Positions 7,169-16,051 of a DNA stretch of 64,000 bases are shown here, piece after piece (the first letter of the stretch is position 1; each line of letters begins with the position of its first letter). Below the pieces are notes generated by a model that made no database searches, had not been told where the DNA came from, and saw only the letters and a program-made list of their open reading frames with translations. The DNA is from Chitinophaga sp. S165. Its GTDB lineage: Bacteria; Bacteroidota; Bacteroidia; Chitinophagales; Chitinophagaceae. The stretch is from contig NZ_QGTG01000008.1 of the NCBI RefSeq assembly GCF_003182155.1, forward strand, positions 310,001-374,000, written 5' to 3'. Position numbers and translations under genes: made by a program.

Positions 7169-7822
7169 CTACTTTTGAGAAGCTTTCAAATTTTGAATTT
7201 TCTCCGCTATTTCTGGCATTCCTTTTTTTAGCCAGTTTTTCTTTAATGCTATCTTGTCCGCCCACAACACTTCTCCATTTTCTATTTTTGCTAACAATAT
7301 CGGCACCTTCATCCCATCATAAAGTTCGATTACATGAAAGGTGGTGTTAAAATTATTGATATGCTCAAGATTCTTTTCATATACGCCTCTAATGGTATCT
7401 GGATCAACATAATGACCACCCTCAAGCACTCGCTGGCCAACTCTTGCCGTGCGGTCGCTTATTTTGTCAAGACAGAGATAATTCAATTGAATCTGATACC
7501 CATTTTTCTCAAATAGATCCAGATATCTCCAATAGTCAGGGTGAGAAAGTGGAGTTTCCAGAACGAAATGGTGTTTATTTTGGATGGCAAGTTGCATTTC
7601 TTTAACAAGCTTTTCCTCCATCCTGATCGTCGCAAGCCTTGTTACATCATTAGGATCAGTGCCTGCATTTCTTAATTCATCCTCAAACTGTGTACGGGTT
7701 AGATCCCTGTCAAATGACCATATACCGTCAAATTCCTTTGGTAACATGGTCTGTATATGAGTGGATTTTCCTGCTCCATTAGGCCCGGAAATAACAAGCA
7801 AGGTCGGCTTAGAGTAATCCAT
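7169..7822 (-). CDS. Zeta-toxin-family kinase (toxin of TA pair)
   Basis: 217 residues. A Walker A loop GPNGAGKST (13-21) opens a P-loop kinase fold. 'SFDRD' follows at about 37, an 'ETPLSHPDYW' segment near 88, and the arginine-rich lid 'RTARVGQRVLEGGHYVDPDTIRGVY'. This set is typical of zeta toxins and close relatives, which phosphorylate UDP-N-acetylglucosamine or a related nucleotide sugar. The start overlaps the upstream gene by 14 bp, indicating a coupled pair in which the small protein would be the antitoxin. No sequence recalls the classical epsilon antitoxin. The gene is more AT-rich than the flanking core genes, as expected of a mobile module. Confidence 0.82.
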   Translation of the reverse strand: MDYSKPTLLVISGPNGAGKSTHIQTMLPKEFDGIWSFDRDLTRTQFEDELRNAGTDPNDVTRLATIRMEEKLVKEMQLAIQNKHHFVLETPLSHPDYWRYLDLFEKNGYQIQLNYLCLDKISDRTARVGQRVLEGGHYVDPDTIRGVYEKNLEHINNFNTTFHVIELYDGMKVPILLAKIENGEVLWADKIALKKNWLKKGMPEIAEKIQNLKASQK

Positions 7823-8078
7823 ACTCTTTTCTTATGCGGTCGGCGTCGTTAGATTCAAGCTTTTGAATTAACCTGGATTGAAATTTCTTTCCCGCTGTAA
7901 CTACCTGCTGAAGCTCAATACGACCGTCCGGATATTCTCTATAGACCTGCCCTTCAGGTAATTTGTCAGAAAGTATTAAAAATGGAATATTGTTACTGAA
8001 GTTTCGTAACCTAAGTTTCCTAATAGTAAGTAAATAATTGTTATCCTTTACTATTATGTTTTTGATATCCTTAGCCAT
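7809..8078 (-). CDS. Probable antitoxin partner of the zeta-like toxin
   Basis: 89 residues, first gene of the pair, overlapping the toxin start by 14 bp. It is rich in Lys, Asn and Ile ('IKNIIVKDNNYLLTIRKLRLRNFSNN') and ends with a helical segment 'RLIQKLESNDADRIRKEYGLL'. I recognise no DNA-binding fold with certainty. The antitoxin role is inferred from position, size and translational coupling. It is not the epsilon protein of the plasmid epsilon-zeta pair; small proteins of this sort next to zeta-like kinases occur in other Bacteroidota. Confidence 0.6.
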   Translation of the reverse strand: MAKDIKNIIVKDNNYLLTIRKLRLRNFSNNIPFLILSDKLPEGQVYREYPDGRIELQQVVTAGKKFQSRLIQKLESNDADRIRKEYGLL

Positions 8079-8658
8079 AGTGTAAATATACGCTTTTTTG
8101 TATCAAAAAAGATATCATTTGGCAAAATCTTATAATTCAAGTTGTTGGTTTTCAATCTAATAATATTGCGTTTAATATGCTATTTAATGCTTGCACGAGG
8201 GGAAGAGATGTAGAATTCTTCCTGTTTTAGGCTATCTAAAATTTATGCTTGATCACATCACAGCCCTCCTATCGGGGAACAACGTTCGAACCAGTTTCAA
8301 GATGATTTATCTAACATTCTGATGTTTATTAGTGAAATGAAGCCATTAAATCTCTTCAAAATAGAAAGGTAGTCGAATTTTTATCTATCATATTTAGGGC
8401 TTTGCTGTATTAATATATTTTGCTGACAAATGGGGTATAGTAACTGAAAGTGTGTCGATATAACTATCCATTCTTCATTTCTCCTTTATGTTGGTCGCCC
8501 AATTCCAAATTGAGACTATTATATTTAAAATGAAACATTCTCGATTTCTTTTTCAATCTATTGATTTACAATTGATAATTTGAATTTTTGATTTTTATAT
8601 CTCGCCACAACTATATATATATATACATAGTTATGGCGAAGTATAAATCCAGTAGACA
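8079..8658. other. AT-rich intergenic region with palindrome at its end
   Basis: 580 bp of AT-rich DNA between two divergent genes. It holds the promoter of the antitoxin near 8079-8120 and, at 8603-8638, a palindrome before the ATPase gene. No gene or RNA is evident. Confidence 0.5.
8603..8638. promoter_or_regulatory. Palindrome around a TA run before the ATPase gene
   Basis: CGCCACAACTAT (8603-8614) and ATAGTTATGGCG (8627-8638) are inverted with one mismatch, enclosing an alternating TA tract of about 12 bp. It ends 20 bp before the ATG at 8659, so it could be an operator or a cruciform-prone site. Confidence 0.5.
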
Positions 8659-10092
8659 ATGGAATATCTTATAGGAAGAGAAGAAGAAAAAGCTATTTCA
8701 CAAAGGGCTTTATTATCTGAAGAGGCTGAATTAGTGGCTATATATGGTAGACGTAGGATTGGGAAAACTTTTCTGATCCGGAACTTTTACCAGAAGCAAC
8801 TGATTTTTGAATTTTCAGGAGTTCACAATGCTACATTGAATGACCAACTGGCTAATTTCGCTCAGGCGCTTACTCGTTCAATAAAAAGTTTACATATTGA
8901 GCCCCCTGTTGATTGGAGAAGTGCTTTTAGTCTGTTAGAAAGTTACGTAGCCCCTCTTATAAAAAAGCAAAAGCGAGTACTTTTCTTTGATGAATTCCCA
9001 TGGATACAAACGCCAAGATCAGGGTTTATGCAGGCATTTGAGCATTTCTGGAACATGTGGGCTTCCCGGCAGGAAAACCTTGTTGTGGTAATCTGTGGTT
9101 CTGCCGCTTCATGGATGATACAAAAAGTAATTAATAACCCAGGAGGGCTTCATAACAGGGTTACAAAAAGAATTCGCCTGTTGCCTTTTAACCTTAGCGA
9201 AACGGAAGCATATTTGAAAAGTAGAAAGATCAAACTGGATCAATATCAGCTATTGCAACTTTACATGGCAATGGGGGGCGTGCCTTTATATCTTAAAGAA
9301 GTAAATATAGGAGAAAGTACAGCGCAGGCATTAAATAGAACCTGTTTTACAAAGAGTGGGTTGTTGCACAATGAATTCAAAATACTATTTCAATCATTAT
9401 TTGAAGAAGCCGTACATCATATGGATGTAATTAGGGCCTTAGCAGCTAAACCAGGCGGCCTGACAAGAAATGAAATAATTGAAGTTTGCTCTCTGACATC
9501 CGGTGGAGGTGCAACACAATTATTGGAAGAACTGTCAGAATCGGGATTTATCACACCTTATGTGCCATTTGAAAAAAACTACCGGGATAGCATATATAAA
9601 CTAACAGATGAGTACTCGCTTTTTTATATAAAATTCATAGAGAACAGTAAATCTCATGGAGCGAGCAACTGGTTACGGCTATCAGAAAGCGCGTCATGGA
9701 AAAGCTGGAGTGGACTTGCATTCGAAAGCATATGCCTTAAACATGATCAGCAGATTAAAAAAGCCATAGGAATAGCTGATGTATATTCAGAAGTATCCCC
9801 ATGGCGTTATGTTGCTAAAGAGAAAGAAGAGGGAGCACAAATAGACCTTCTATTTGATAGAAGAGATAATTGTGTCAATCTGTGTGAAATGAAATTTTCT
9901 CTTTCCGAATTTGTTATAGACAAGAAATATGCTGCTGCATTAGCGCAAAAAGAAAGGGTTTTCAGGCAGAAAACAAAAACTCGTAAGACACTTTTTCTTA
10001 CCCTTATAACGACTCATGGAGCCCAAAAAAATGATAATTATATTAATCTTATACAAAAAGAAATAACGATGGAGGCCTTATTCAAAAATTAG
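8659..10092 (+). CDS. P-loop ATPase fused to a PD-(D/E)xK-type nuclease domain
   Basis: 477 residues. The N-terminal half has Walker A GRRRIGKT (30-37) and Walker B 'VLFFDEF' (D111, E112), as in the archaeal-type ATPase family (COG1672). A winged-helix-like segment near 260-300 ('GGLTRNEIIEVCSLTSGGGATQLLEEL') follows. The last 90 residues contain D396 in 'AQIDLLFD' and E410-M-K412, the layout of a PD-(D/E)xK nuclease such as the C-terminal DUF234 region. The family is common in archaea and anaerobes; roles in defence or DNA processing are suspected but unproven. It stands alone, with its own palindromic promoter, next to a toxin/antitoxin pair in an AT-rich patch, which fits an acquired defence gene (inference). 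Confidence 0.8.
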   Translation: MEYLIGREEEKAISQRALLSEEAELVAIYGRRRIGKTFLIRNFYQKQLIFEFSGVHNATLNDQLANFAQALTRSIKSLHIEPPVDWRSAFSLLESYVAPLIKKQKRVLFFDEFPWIQTPRSGFMQAFEHFWNMWASRQENLVVVICGSAASWMIQKVINNPGGLHNRVTKRIRLLPFNLSETEAYLKSRKIKLDQYQLLQLYMAMGGVPLYLKEVNIGESTAQALNRTCFTKSGLLHNEFKILFQSLFEEAVHHMDVIRALAAKPGGLTRNEIIEVCSLTSGGGATQLLEELSESGFITPYVPFEKNYRDSIYKLTDEYSLFYIKFIENSKSHGASNWLRLSESASWKSWSGLAFESICLKHDQQIKKAIGIADVYSEVSPWRYVAKEKEEGAQIDLLFDRRDNCVNLCEMKFSLSEFVIDKKYAAALAQKERVFRQKTKTRKTLFLTLITTHGAQKNDNYINLIQKEITMEALFKN

Positions 10093-10188
10093 TTACCTGG
10101 AAGCTAAGCGCAGAATTATATCACACATTTGATTTCGAACGCTTATGAAGTTGACAACAAATAGCTTATGAACTCATAATATACAATA

Positions 10189-10229
10189 AGAAAAGCAAAA
10201 CCCGCTCGTAGAGCGGGTTTTGCTTTTCT
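10189..10229. terminator. Bidirectional terminator between ATPase gene and tRNA-Asp
   Basis: A 19-bp perfect stem (AGAAAAGCAAAACCCGCTC and its complement) with the 3-nt loop GTA is flanked by T/A runs. It follows the ATPase gene on the plus strand and tRNA-Asp on the minus strand. Confidence 0.85.
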
Positions 10230-10230
10230 G

Positions 10231-10304
10231 CGGACCAGACGGGACTCGAACCCGCGACCTCCGCCGTGACAGGGCGGCATTCTAACCAACTGAACTACTG
10301 ATCC
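10231..10304 (-). tRNA. tRNA-Asp (anticodon GTC)
   Basis: 74 nt. The acceptor stem GGATCAG pairs with CTGGTCC (one G-T), the D arm carries GGTTAGAAT, the anticodon loop is CTGTCAC with anticodon GTC, and the T arm has GGGTTCGAGTCCC. Discriminator G is followed by CAG, so CCA is not encoded. Confidence 0.95.
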
Positions 10305-10439
10305 AACACTTGTTTCCCGTTCGTCGGGGGTGCAAATATATGAACATTTATTTCAATTGCGCAAATAAATTATGTACAAATATTTACAACTTTAAAAAAC
10401 ACGGGTAAAAAGCACCTTTAGCGTCAAACAGACCCTCAA

Positions 10440-10470
10440 TTTGTACATTTCCCACTTTTCTTTAGATTTA
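10440..10470 (+). promoter_or_regulatory. Predicted Bacteroidota promoter of the sigma/anti-sigma operon
   Basis: TTTG at 10440-10443, 19-bp spacer, then TAGATTTA at 10463-10470, one base from the consensus TAnnTTTG. It lies 38 bp before the sigma-factor ATG. Confidence 0.55.
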
Positions 10471-10507
10471 CAGCTTTTAGGGGCTTTCTACTAATGTTCA
10501 ATTTGAT

Positions 10508-11098
10508 ATGGATCGTATGCCATCCGAGGACGAGGTGTTGTTACGGATGATGCAGGGAGATGAGTCTGCGTTCACCAAAATCTACCGGCACTATCACGCC
10601 TCACTTTACATCTATGTATTGCGGTTTTGCAAAGTTCCTTCACTTGCGGAAGATCTCGTGCATGATGTATTCCTGAAGGTATGGGAGATCAGGGACCGTA
10701 TTAACCCCGAAATGTCCTTTACAGGATATCTGTACAGGATTGCCAGGAACCACGTAATAAAGACCATAGGCAAACTTGCCACCGATAAAGTACTCAGAGA
10801 TCAGTTTTATGCTCAATTAAATGACATTTCCGGTACTCAGCCGGAGCACCAGATCAGGGCTAAAGAATATGAGCGTTTGTTCCAGGAAGCGCTGGTAAGA
10901 ATGCCTGCACAGCGGCTGAATGTGTTCAAATTATGCCGGCAGGAGGGGAAAAGTTATGATGAAGTGGCTTTTCTGCTGGGTATTTCCCGGAATGCCGTCA
11001 AAAAACATATGGTGCTGGGCATGCGTTTCATTTACGATTATGTGCACCGGCATGGCGATATTCTGCTCGCCGTTTACCTCGCCGGAAAACTTTTTTAA
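10508..11098 (+). CDS. ECF RNA polymerase sigma factor
   Basis: 196 residues, the usual ECF length. Sigma region 2 lies at about 22-70 ('YRHYHASLYIYVLRF', then 'AEDLVHDVFLKVWE'), and region 4 at about 131-178 with the helix-turn-helix 'SYDEVAFLLGISRNAVKKHM'. No region 3 is present. In Bacteroidota such factors are held by a FecR anti-sigma factor at the inner membrane and released when an STN-bearing SusC transporter senses its glycan. Here the anti-sigma gene starts 79 bp downstream and the STN-type SusC follows, so the cassette is complete. It most likely activates the SusC promoter at about 12,500 and thereby the downstream glycosidases. Confidence 0.95.
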   Translation: MDRMPSEDEVLLRMMQGDESAFTKIYRHYHASLYIYVLRFCKVPSLAEDLVHDVFLKVWEIRDRINPEMSFTGYLYRIARNHVIKTIGKLATDKVLRDQFYAQLNDISGTQPEHQIRAKEYERLFQEALVRMPAQRLNVFKLCRQEGKSYDEVAFLLGISRNAVKKHMVLGMRFIYDYVHRHGDILLAVYLAGKLF

Positions 11099-11177
11099 CT
11101 TTTTTTTAAGACAGGGGTACCCTACTTCCTCATTTGCGGATATTATATACAGTACCCGCAAAAGGTGCTCATAATTT

Positions 11178-12362
11178 ATGTCATCATCCACGGACCACAA
11201 CGAAAAACTTTTACAGAAATACCTTGACGGCCAATGTACTGTGGCTGAAACGGAGGAGTTGTATGCCTGGCTGCAGTCGTCAGGGGCCAACCGTTCCCTG
11301 TTGGCCGCTATGCAGCGTGAGTTCGAAAAGACGTTGGGAGAGCACCATGAGATCCCTTCAGAAGTAAGTGACAGAATAGAAACCAGGCTATTACAAGACA
11401 TTTCCCGCGATAAAGTAGTAAAGATCCATTCCCGTACACGTATCCGCTGGGCAGTGGCCGCAGCAGCATTGCTGTTGCTGGGTAGCGGACTTTATTATAT
11501 GACGACCGTCTCGTCCCGCAAGACATTTACCACGAGTAACAGTACGGTGGCTGATACCGGAGATATTGCACCAGGTACTAATAAAGCTATACTGATCCTG
11601 GCCAACGGCGATGTGGTAACGCTGGATAGTGCTGGCAATCAGGTGATTAATCAGGGTCAGACCCAGGTCCGTCAAAAGAACGGACAACTGGAATATGCCG
11701 TACAAGGGAATAGTGATGCAGTAGTATATAATACATTGACCGTTCCCAGGGGAGGGCAATTTAATATTGTACTGCCCGATGGCAGCCATGTATGGCTGAA
11801 TGCGGCCTCCAGTCTGAGATATCCTACCGCTTTTAACGGCGACCGGCGAGAGGTCGAATTGCAGGGACAAGGCTACTTTGAAGTGGCCCCTAACGCGCGT
11901 CAGCCGTTTTATGTGAAAGCGAACAACGTTGAAGTCCAGGTACTGGGTACCCGCTTCGATGTTATGGCCTATGCCGATGAAAAAAGTATCAATACAACCT
12001 TACTCGAAGGACTCGTAAACGTAAAGAACGGGACAACGCAGCAAAAGCTGAAGCCAGGCCAACAGGCCATTGTGGACCCTGCCAGCGGTATAATGGTGGT
12101 AGGGGCAGCCGATGTTGACCAGGTAATTGCCTGGAAAACAGGATTTTTCGAATTTGATAACGCCAGCCTGGGAGACATTCTGCGTCAACTGGCCAGGTGG
12201 TATGATATTGACGTTAGTTACAACCAGACGGGAAATGAACGGCTCTTTGGGGGGCGTATTAGCCGGGGCTTACCTTTATCCGATATTCTGCATATGCTGG
12301 AAGCAAATGGACCTACATTCTTACTGTCGGGGAGAAAACTAACTGTTACATCGGGGAAATAA
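11178..12362 (+). CDS. FecR-family anti-sigma factor
   Basis: 394 residues. A cytoplasmic N-terminal region of about 88 residues binds the sigma factor. It is followed by one membrane helix (about 91-108, 'AVAAAALLLLGSGLYYM'). In the periplasm lies the FecR core at about 190-285 ('VPRGGQFNIVLPDGSHVWLNAASS', 'GQGYFEVAPN', 'VLGTRFDVMAY') and a C-terminal DUF4974-type domain ('LGDILRQLARWYDIDVSY') that would meet the STN domain of SusC. It is cotranscribed with the sigma gene upstream. The 227 bp after its stop are probably the sigma-dependent promoter and leader of SusC. Confidence 0.95.
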   Translation: MSSSTDHNEKLLQKYLDGQCTVAETEELYAWLQSSGANRSLLAAMQREFEKTLGEHHEIPSEVSDRIETRLLQDISRDKVVKIHSRTRIRWAVAAAALLLLGSGLYYMTTVSSRKTFTTSNSTVADTGDIAPGTNKAILILANGDVVTLDSAGNQVINQGQTQVRQKNGQLEYAVQGNSDAVVYNTLTVPRGGQFNIVLPDGSHVWLNAASSLRYPTAFNGDRREVELQGQGYFEVAPNARQPFYVKANNVEVQVLGTRFDVMAYADEKSINTTLLEGLVNVKNGTTQQKLKPGQQAIVDPASGIMVVGAADVDQVIAWKTGFFEFDNASLGDILRQLARWYDIDVSYNQTGNERLFGGRISRGLPLSDILHMLEANGPTFLLSGRKLTVTSGK

Positions 12363-12487
12363 AGCCTGTGCTGCACTGAATCCACGTTAAGGCAGACAGG
12401 GGGATTATTCAAGCTAAAATGACTTACGTTATGGAATTAGTAACTGAAACAAATTAAGGAAGAACAGCATGTCCCATAAAACAGGAA

Positions 12488-12512
12488 CCGGAAGCGCTTG
12501 CAACACTTCCGG
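12488..12512 (+). other. Short hairpin in the SusC leader
   Basis: CCGGAAG (12488-12494) pairs with CTTCCGG (12506-12512) over an 11-nt loop, 78 bp before the SusC ATG. There is no T run, so it is more likely a leader structure than a terminator. Confidence 0.35.
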
Positions 12513-12589
12513 CAGATTTGTCCGGGACACCTGAAAACCACGTCACGTTAATAACTACGATCTTCTAAATTCCCAAACACTACAAAAGT

Positions 12590-15500
12590 ATGTATTTAAA
12601 CTTTAGTGGTAGGACTTTCCGTGCGCGGAAGTATCTACCGGCCAAAATTGTCACCGTTATGAAACTGACCACCTTTTTGTTGCTAGTGGTTTGTTTGCAG
12701 ATCAGCGCAAAAGGGGTATCGCAACAGATCTCTATATCTGAGAAAAAAGCCCCCCTCAAAAAAGTACTTCGTCAGGTAGCACGTCAGGCTGGAATTTCCA
12801 TAGTATATGATGAAACATTGCTCGCTACAGCCAATCCTGTAACTATTGATGTAAAAAATGCTACCATTAAAGAGGTGCTTGAGATCTGTCTCAACAACCA
12901 ACCATTCGCTTATACCGTAGATGGATCACGTATTATCGTGAAAAGCCTGCCTGCAGCAAAGGCTGCTGCAGATAGCACCATCAACGTAACCGGTAGGGTA
13001 GTGGACGAAAAAGGAGAGCCCGTGCCTGGCGTAAGCGTTCGTGTGAAGGACGGTTCCACAGGTACAGCTACCGATGTAGATGGCAGGTTCAAATTAAAAG
13101 CACCTGCCAATGGCTCCCTCGTCTTCAGTGCCCTGGGTTTTGCTCCCTATACACAAGCCGTAGGCAGCGGAAATCTGTCTGTAAGATTGAAAGGTTCTGA
13201 AACTGCCCTGACCGAAACCGTTGTGGTAGGTTACGGCGTTCAGAAGAAAAGTGTTGTAACCGGCGCTATCTCCAGTGTAAAAGCTGCCGATCTTGAAAGT
13301 CAGCCTATTACCCGTGTTGAAAGCGCACTGCAGGGTAGAACTTCCGGTGTTACCATCGCTGCCAGCTCTGGTCAGCCAGGCTCCGGCTCTTCTGTCAGGA
13401 TCAGGGGTCTGACTACCTTCAATAATAACGATCCGCTTTGGGTAGTAGACGGAGTTGTAGTAGATAACGGCGGTATCGGTTACCTGAACCAGTTTGATAT
13501 AGAATCTATCGAAGTATTGAAAGATGCGGCTTCCCAGGCTATCTATGGTGCACGTGCTGCGGCAGGTGTTATCCTGATCACCACGAAAAAGGGTAAAGCC
13601 GGTAAGCTAAGCGTGAACTATAATGGTTACTGGGGTACTTCCGCTCCTGCACGCAAACTGAAACTGTTGAACGCCACCCAGTATGCTACATTGATGAATG
13701 AGGCATCTATGGCCGGTGGTGCTGGTATTTTATACGAAAACCCTAAAGCGCTTGGCGAAGGTACCGATTGGCAGGCACAGATCTTCAACAATAGCGCTGT
13801 TCGCCAGAATCATGAAATAAGCGTAAGCGGAGGTAATGAAAAGTCAACCTTCTACTCTTCCTTTGGTTATCTGAATCAGGAAGGTATCGTTGCATCAGAC
13901 ATCTCCAAATATCAGCGTATAAACTTCCGTTTGAACTCTACACATAAACTGTCCCAGTGGGTGACCTTTGGCCAGAATGTAGGCTATGCTTATGATAAAG
14001 CTATCGGTCTCGGTAATACTAACAGCGAGTTTGGTGGTCCGCTGGCTTCTGCCATTAACCTGGACCCTATTACACCTGCTGTAGTGACTGATCCTACAGT
14101 TGCAGCAGGAGAGCCCTATAGCACTAAACCTGTACGCCGCGATAAAAACGGTAATCCATATGGTATCTCCATCCCGGTTGCACAGGAAATTACCAACCCG
14201 CTGGCTTATATCAGCACCCGCCTGGGCAACTATAACTGGTCGCATAATATCGTAGGTAACGCTTACCTGGAGATCTCACCTATCAAGGGACTGAAATTAC
14301 GTTCTACTTTAGGTTCGAAGATCGCTTTCTGGGGAAGTGAGTCCTTTACCCCTATATCTTATCTGAATGCTTCTACCGTTTCTTCCCGTACCAGCTACTC
14401 CCGTAACTACAACAACGGCTTTAACTGGAACGTGGAAAATACAGCATCCTATACCAAACAATTCAGTAAGCACAGCGTAACCTTGCTGGTAGGACAAGGT
14501 GCATATAGTGACAGCCGCTCGAAGTCATCCGGTATCACACTTTTTGACCTGCCGGTAACTACCTTCGAAGATGCTTCAATGAAATATAGTTCAACGCCAG
14601 CCCAGAGAAATTCAACGGGCGACGAGAATCCTGAACATAAGCTTTCTTCATTGTTTGCGCGTATAAACTATAACTATGAAGAAAAATATCTTGCAGAAGC
14701 TATTGTTCGTCGTGATGGTTCCTCCCGTTTCGGTTCGAATAACAGATACGGTGTATTCCCATCTTTCTCATTAGGATGGGTAGCTTCCCAGGAAGGTTTC
14801 CTGGCACAGAATAATATCGTGAACTTCCTGAAGTTCCGTGGTGGTTATGGCGTTGTGGGTAATGACAATATCGGCGACTTCCAGTACTTGTCTACTATCG
14901 GTGGCGGCAGGAACTATAGCTTCGGTACAGGCGATAGTTACCTTGTCGGCTACAGCCCCAACGCTCCTTCAAACCCCGATCTGAAATGGGAATCTACCAG
15001 CCAGACAAACATTGGTTTCGAAGCCACAGTGCTGAGAGATGTTACTGTGTCATTTGACTGGTTCAGAAAGGCTACAAAAGACATCCTCCAGAATCCGCGT
15101 ATCCCGTTCTACGTAGGTGCTATTTCCAATCCTGCTGCAAACGTTGCAGATATGCAAAACCAGGGTGTTGAGCTGGAATTAGGCTATCGTAAGAAACTGG
15201 GCGATTTCAATTTCTCCGTAAACGGTAACGTTTCTTATCTCAAAAACAAAGTAACGAACCTGGGTAACGGTATTGAATATCTTTCCGGCGGACAACGTAT
15301 ACAATCCACCAGCAATCCTCTTACCCGTACAGCTCTCGGACAGCCGTTTAACGCGTTCTTCGGATTCCAGACCGATGGTATTTTCCAGACGCAGCAGGAA
15401 GTGGATGCTTATGTAGGTAAAGGCGGTCAGAAAATACAGCCAGGCGCCGTAGCCGGAGACTTCCGTTGGGTAGACCGTAATGGTGATGGCAAGATCGATT

Positions 15501-16030
15501 ATGAAGGCGATGGTACCTTCCTGGGTAATCCAACTCCAAGCTGGACATATGGTTTCACCCTGAATTCCAATTATAAAGGCTTTGATCTGGTATTGTTCGT
15601 ACAAGGCGCCGCCGGTAACAAGATCTTCCAGGGTCTGCGCCGTCTGGACATTCCGACCGCTAACTGGCAGACCAGTGCGCTGGGCCGCTGGACTGGCCCG
15701 GGTACCAGCAATGATTATCCGCGTCTTACCACAAAACCTGATCTGAACGGTTACAACAACAATAACTTCACTAACCCTTCAGACTTCTATCTGGAAGATG
15801 GCAGCTACGCAAGGATCAAGTCTCTGCAGATAGGATATAATCTACCTTCTTCTATTTTGAAGAAAGCACATGTAGAGAAGTTCCGCCTGTATCTCATGAG
15901 CGAAAACCTGCTGACACTGACCAAATACAGCGGTTATGATCCGGAAATTGGTGGCGGTGTATTCAGCATTGACAGAGGTATCTATCCTCAGGCACGTTCC
16001 TTCATGGTAGGTGTAAATGCTACTTTCTAA
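12590..16030 (+). CDS. SusC-type TonB-dependent transporter with STN signalling domain
   Basis: 1146 residues. After a long N-terminus with the signal segment 'KLTTFLLLVVCLQISA', an STN domain (about 45-118) is followed by a carboxypeptidase-regulatory-like fold (131-205), a TonB-box/plug junction ('ETVVVGYGVQKKSVVTGA'), plug (about 220-330) and a large barrel ending in Phe ('MVGVNATF'). It imports oligosaccharides across the outer membrane with energy from TonB, and the STN domain passes the signal to FecR. It begins the operon SusC-SusD-SGBP-GH16-GH30-GH30. The upstream ATG at 12590 is kept because the same type of long leader is seen in the second STN-type SusC of this window; a start at the inner Met 24 is possible. 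Confidence 0.96.
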   Translation: MYLNFSGRTFRARKYLPAKIVTVMKLTTFLLLVVCLQISAKGVSQQISISEKKAPLKKVLRQVARQAGISIVYDETLLATANPVTIDVKNATIKEVLEICLNNQPFAYTVDGSRIIVKSLPAAKAAADSTINVTGRVVDEKGEPVPGVSVRVKDGSTGTATDVDGRFKLKAPANGSLVFSALGFAPYTQAVGSGNLSVRLKGSETALTETVVVGYGVQKKSVVTGAISSVKAADLESQPITRVESALQGRTSGVTIAASSGQPGSGSSVRIRGLTTFNNNDPLWVVDGVVVDNGGIGYLNQFDIESIEVLKDAASQAIYGARAAAGVILITTKKGKAGKLSVNYNGYWGTSAPARKLKLLNATQYATLMNEASMAGGAGILYENPKALGEGTDWQAQIFNNSAVRQNHEISVSGGNEKSTFYSSFGYLNQEGIVASDISKYQRINFRLNSTHKLSQWVTFGQNVGYAYDKAIGLGNTNSEFGGPLASAINLDPITPAVVTDPTVAAGEPYSTKPVRRDKNGNPYGISIPVAQEITNPLAYISTRLGNYNWSHNIVGNAYLEISPIKGLKLRSTLGSKIAFWGSESFTPISYLNASTVSSRTSYSRNYNNGFNWNVENTASYTKQFSKHSVTLLVGQGAYSDSRSKSSGITLFDLPVTTFEDASMKYSSTPAQRNSTGDENPEHKLSSLFARINYNYEEKYLAEAIVRRDGSSRFGSNNRYGVFPSFSLGWVASQEGFLAQNNIVNFLKFRGGYGVVGNDNIGDFQYLSTIGGGRNYSFGTGDSYLVGYSPNAPSNPDLKWESTSQTNIGFEATVLRDVTVSFDWFRKATKDILQNPRIPFYVGAISNPAANVADMQNQGVELELGYRKKLGDFNFSVNGNVSYLKNKVTNLGNGIEYLSGGQRIQSTSNPLTRTALGQPFNAFFGFQTDGIFQTQQEVDAYVGKGGQKIQPGAVAGDFRWVDRNGDGKIDYEGDGTFLGNPTPSWTYGFTLNSNYKGFDLVLFVQGAAGNKIFQGLRRLDIPTANWQTSALGRWTGPGTSNDYPRLTTKPDLNGYNNNNFTNPSDFYLEDGSYARIKSLQIGYNLPSSILKKAHVEKFRLYLMSENLLTLTKYSGYDPEIGGGVFSIDRGIYPQARSFMVGVNATF

Positions 16031-16051
16031 TTTACTAAAGCTGATAACAAG

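Larger units (their letters stand above)
10093..10439. other. Intergenic region holding terminator and tRNA-Asp
   Basis: The region contains the shared terminator (10189-10229) and tRNA-Asp (10231-10304). The remainder, 10305-10439, is AT-rich and should carry the tRNA promoter on the minus strand. Confidence 0.6.

Noticed and set aside
6306..10092. Complete mobile element with integrase or transposase
   Set aside because: No integrase, transposase or matching end repeats were seen; only AT-rich composition and gene types suggest transfer.
11391..11870. Minus-strand frame within the FecR gene
   Set aside because: A shadow frame of the conserved FecR coding sequence.
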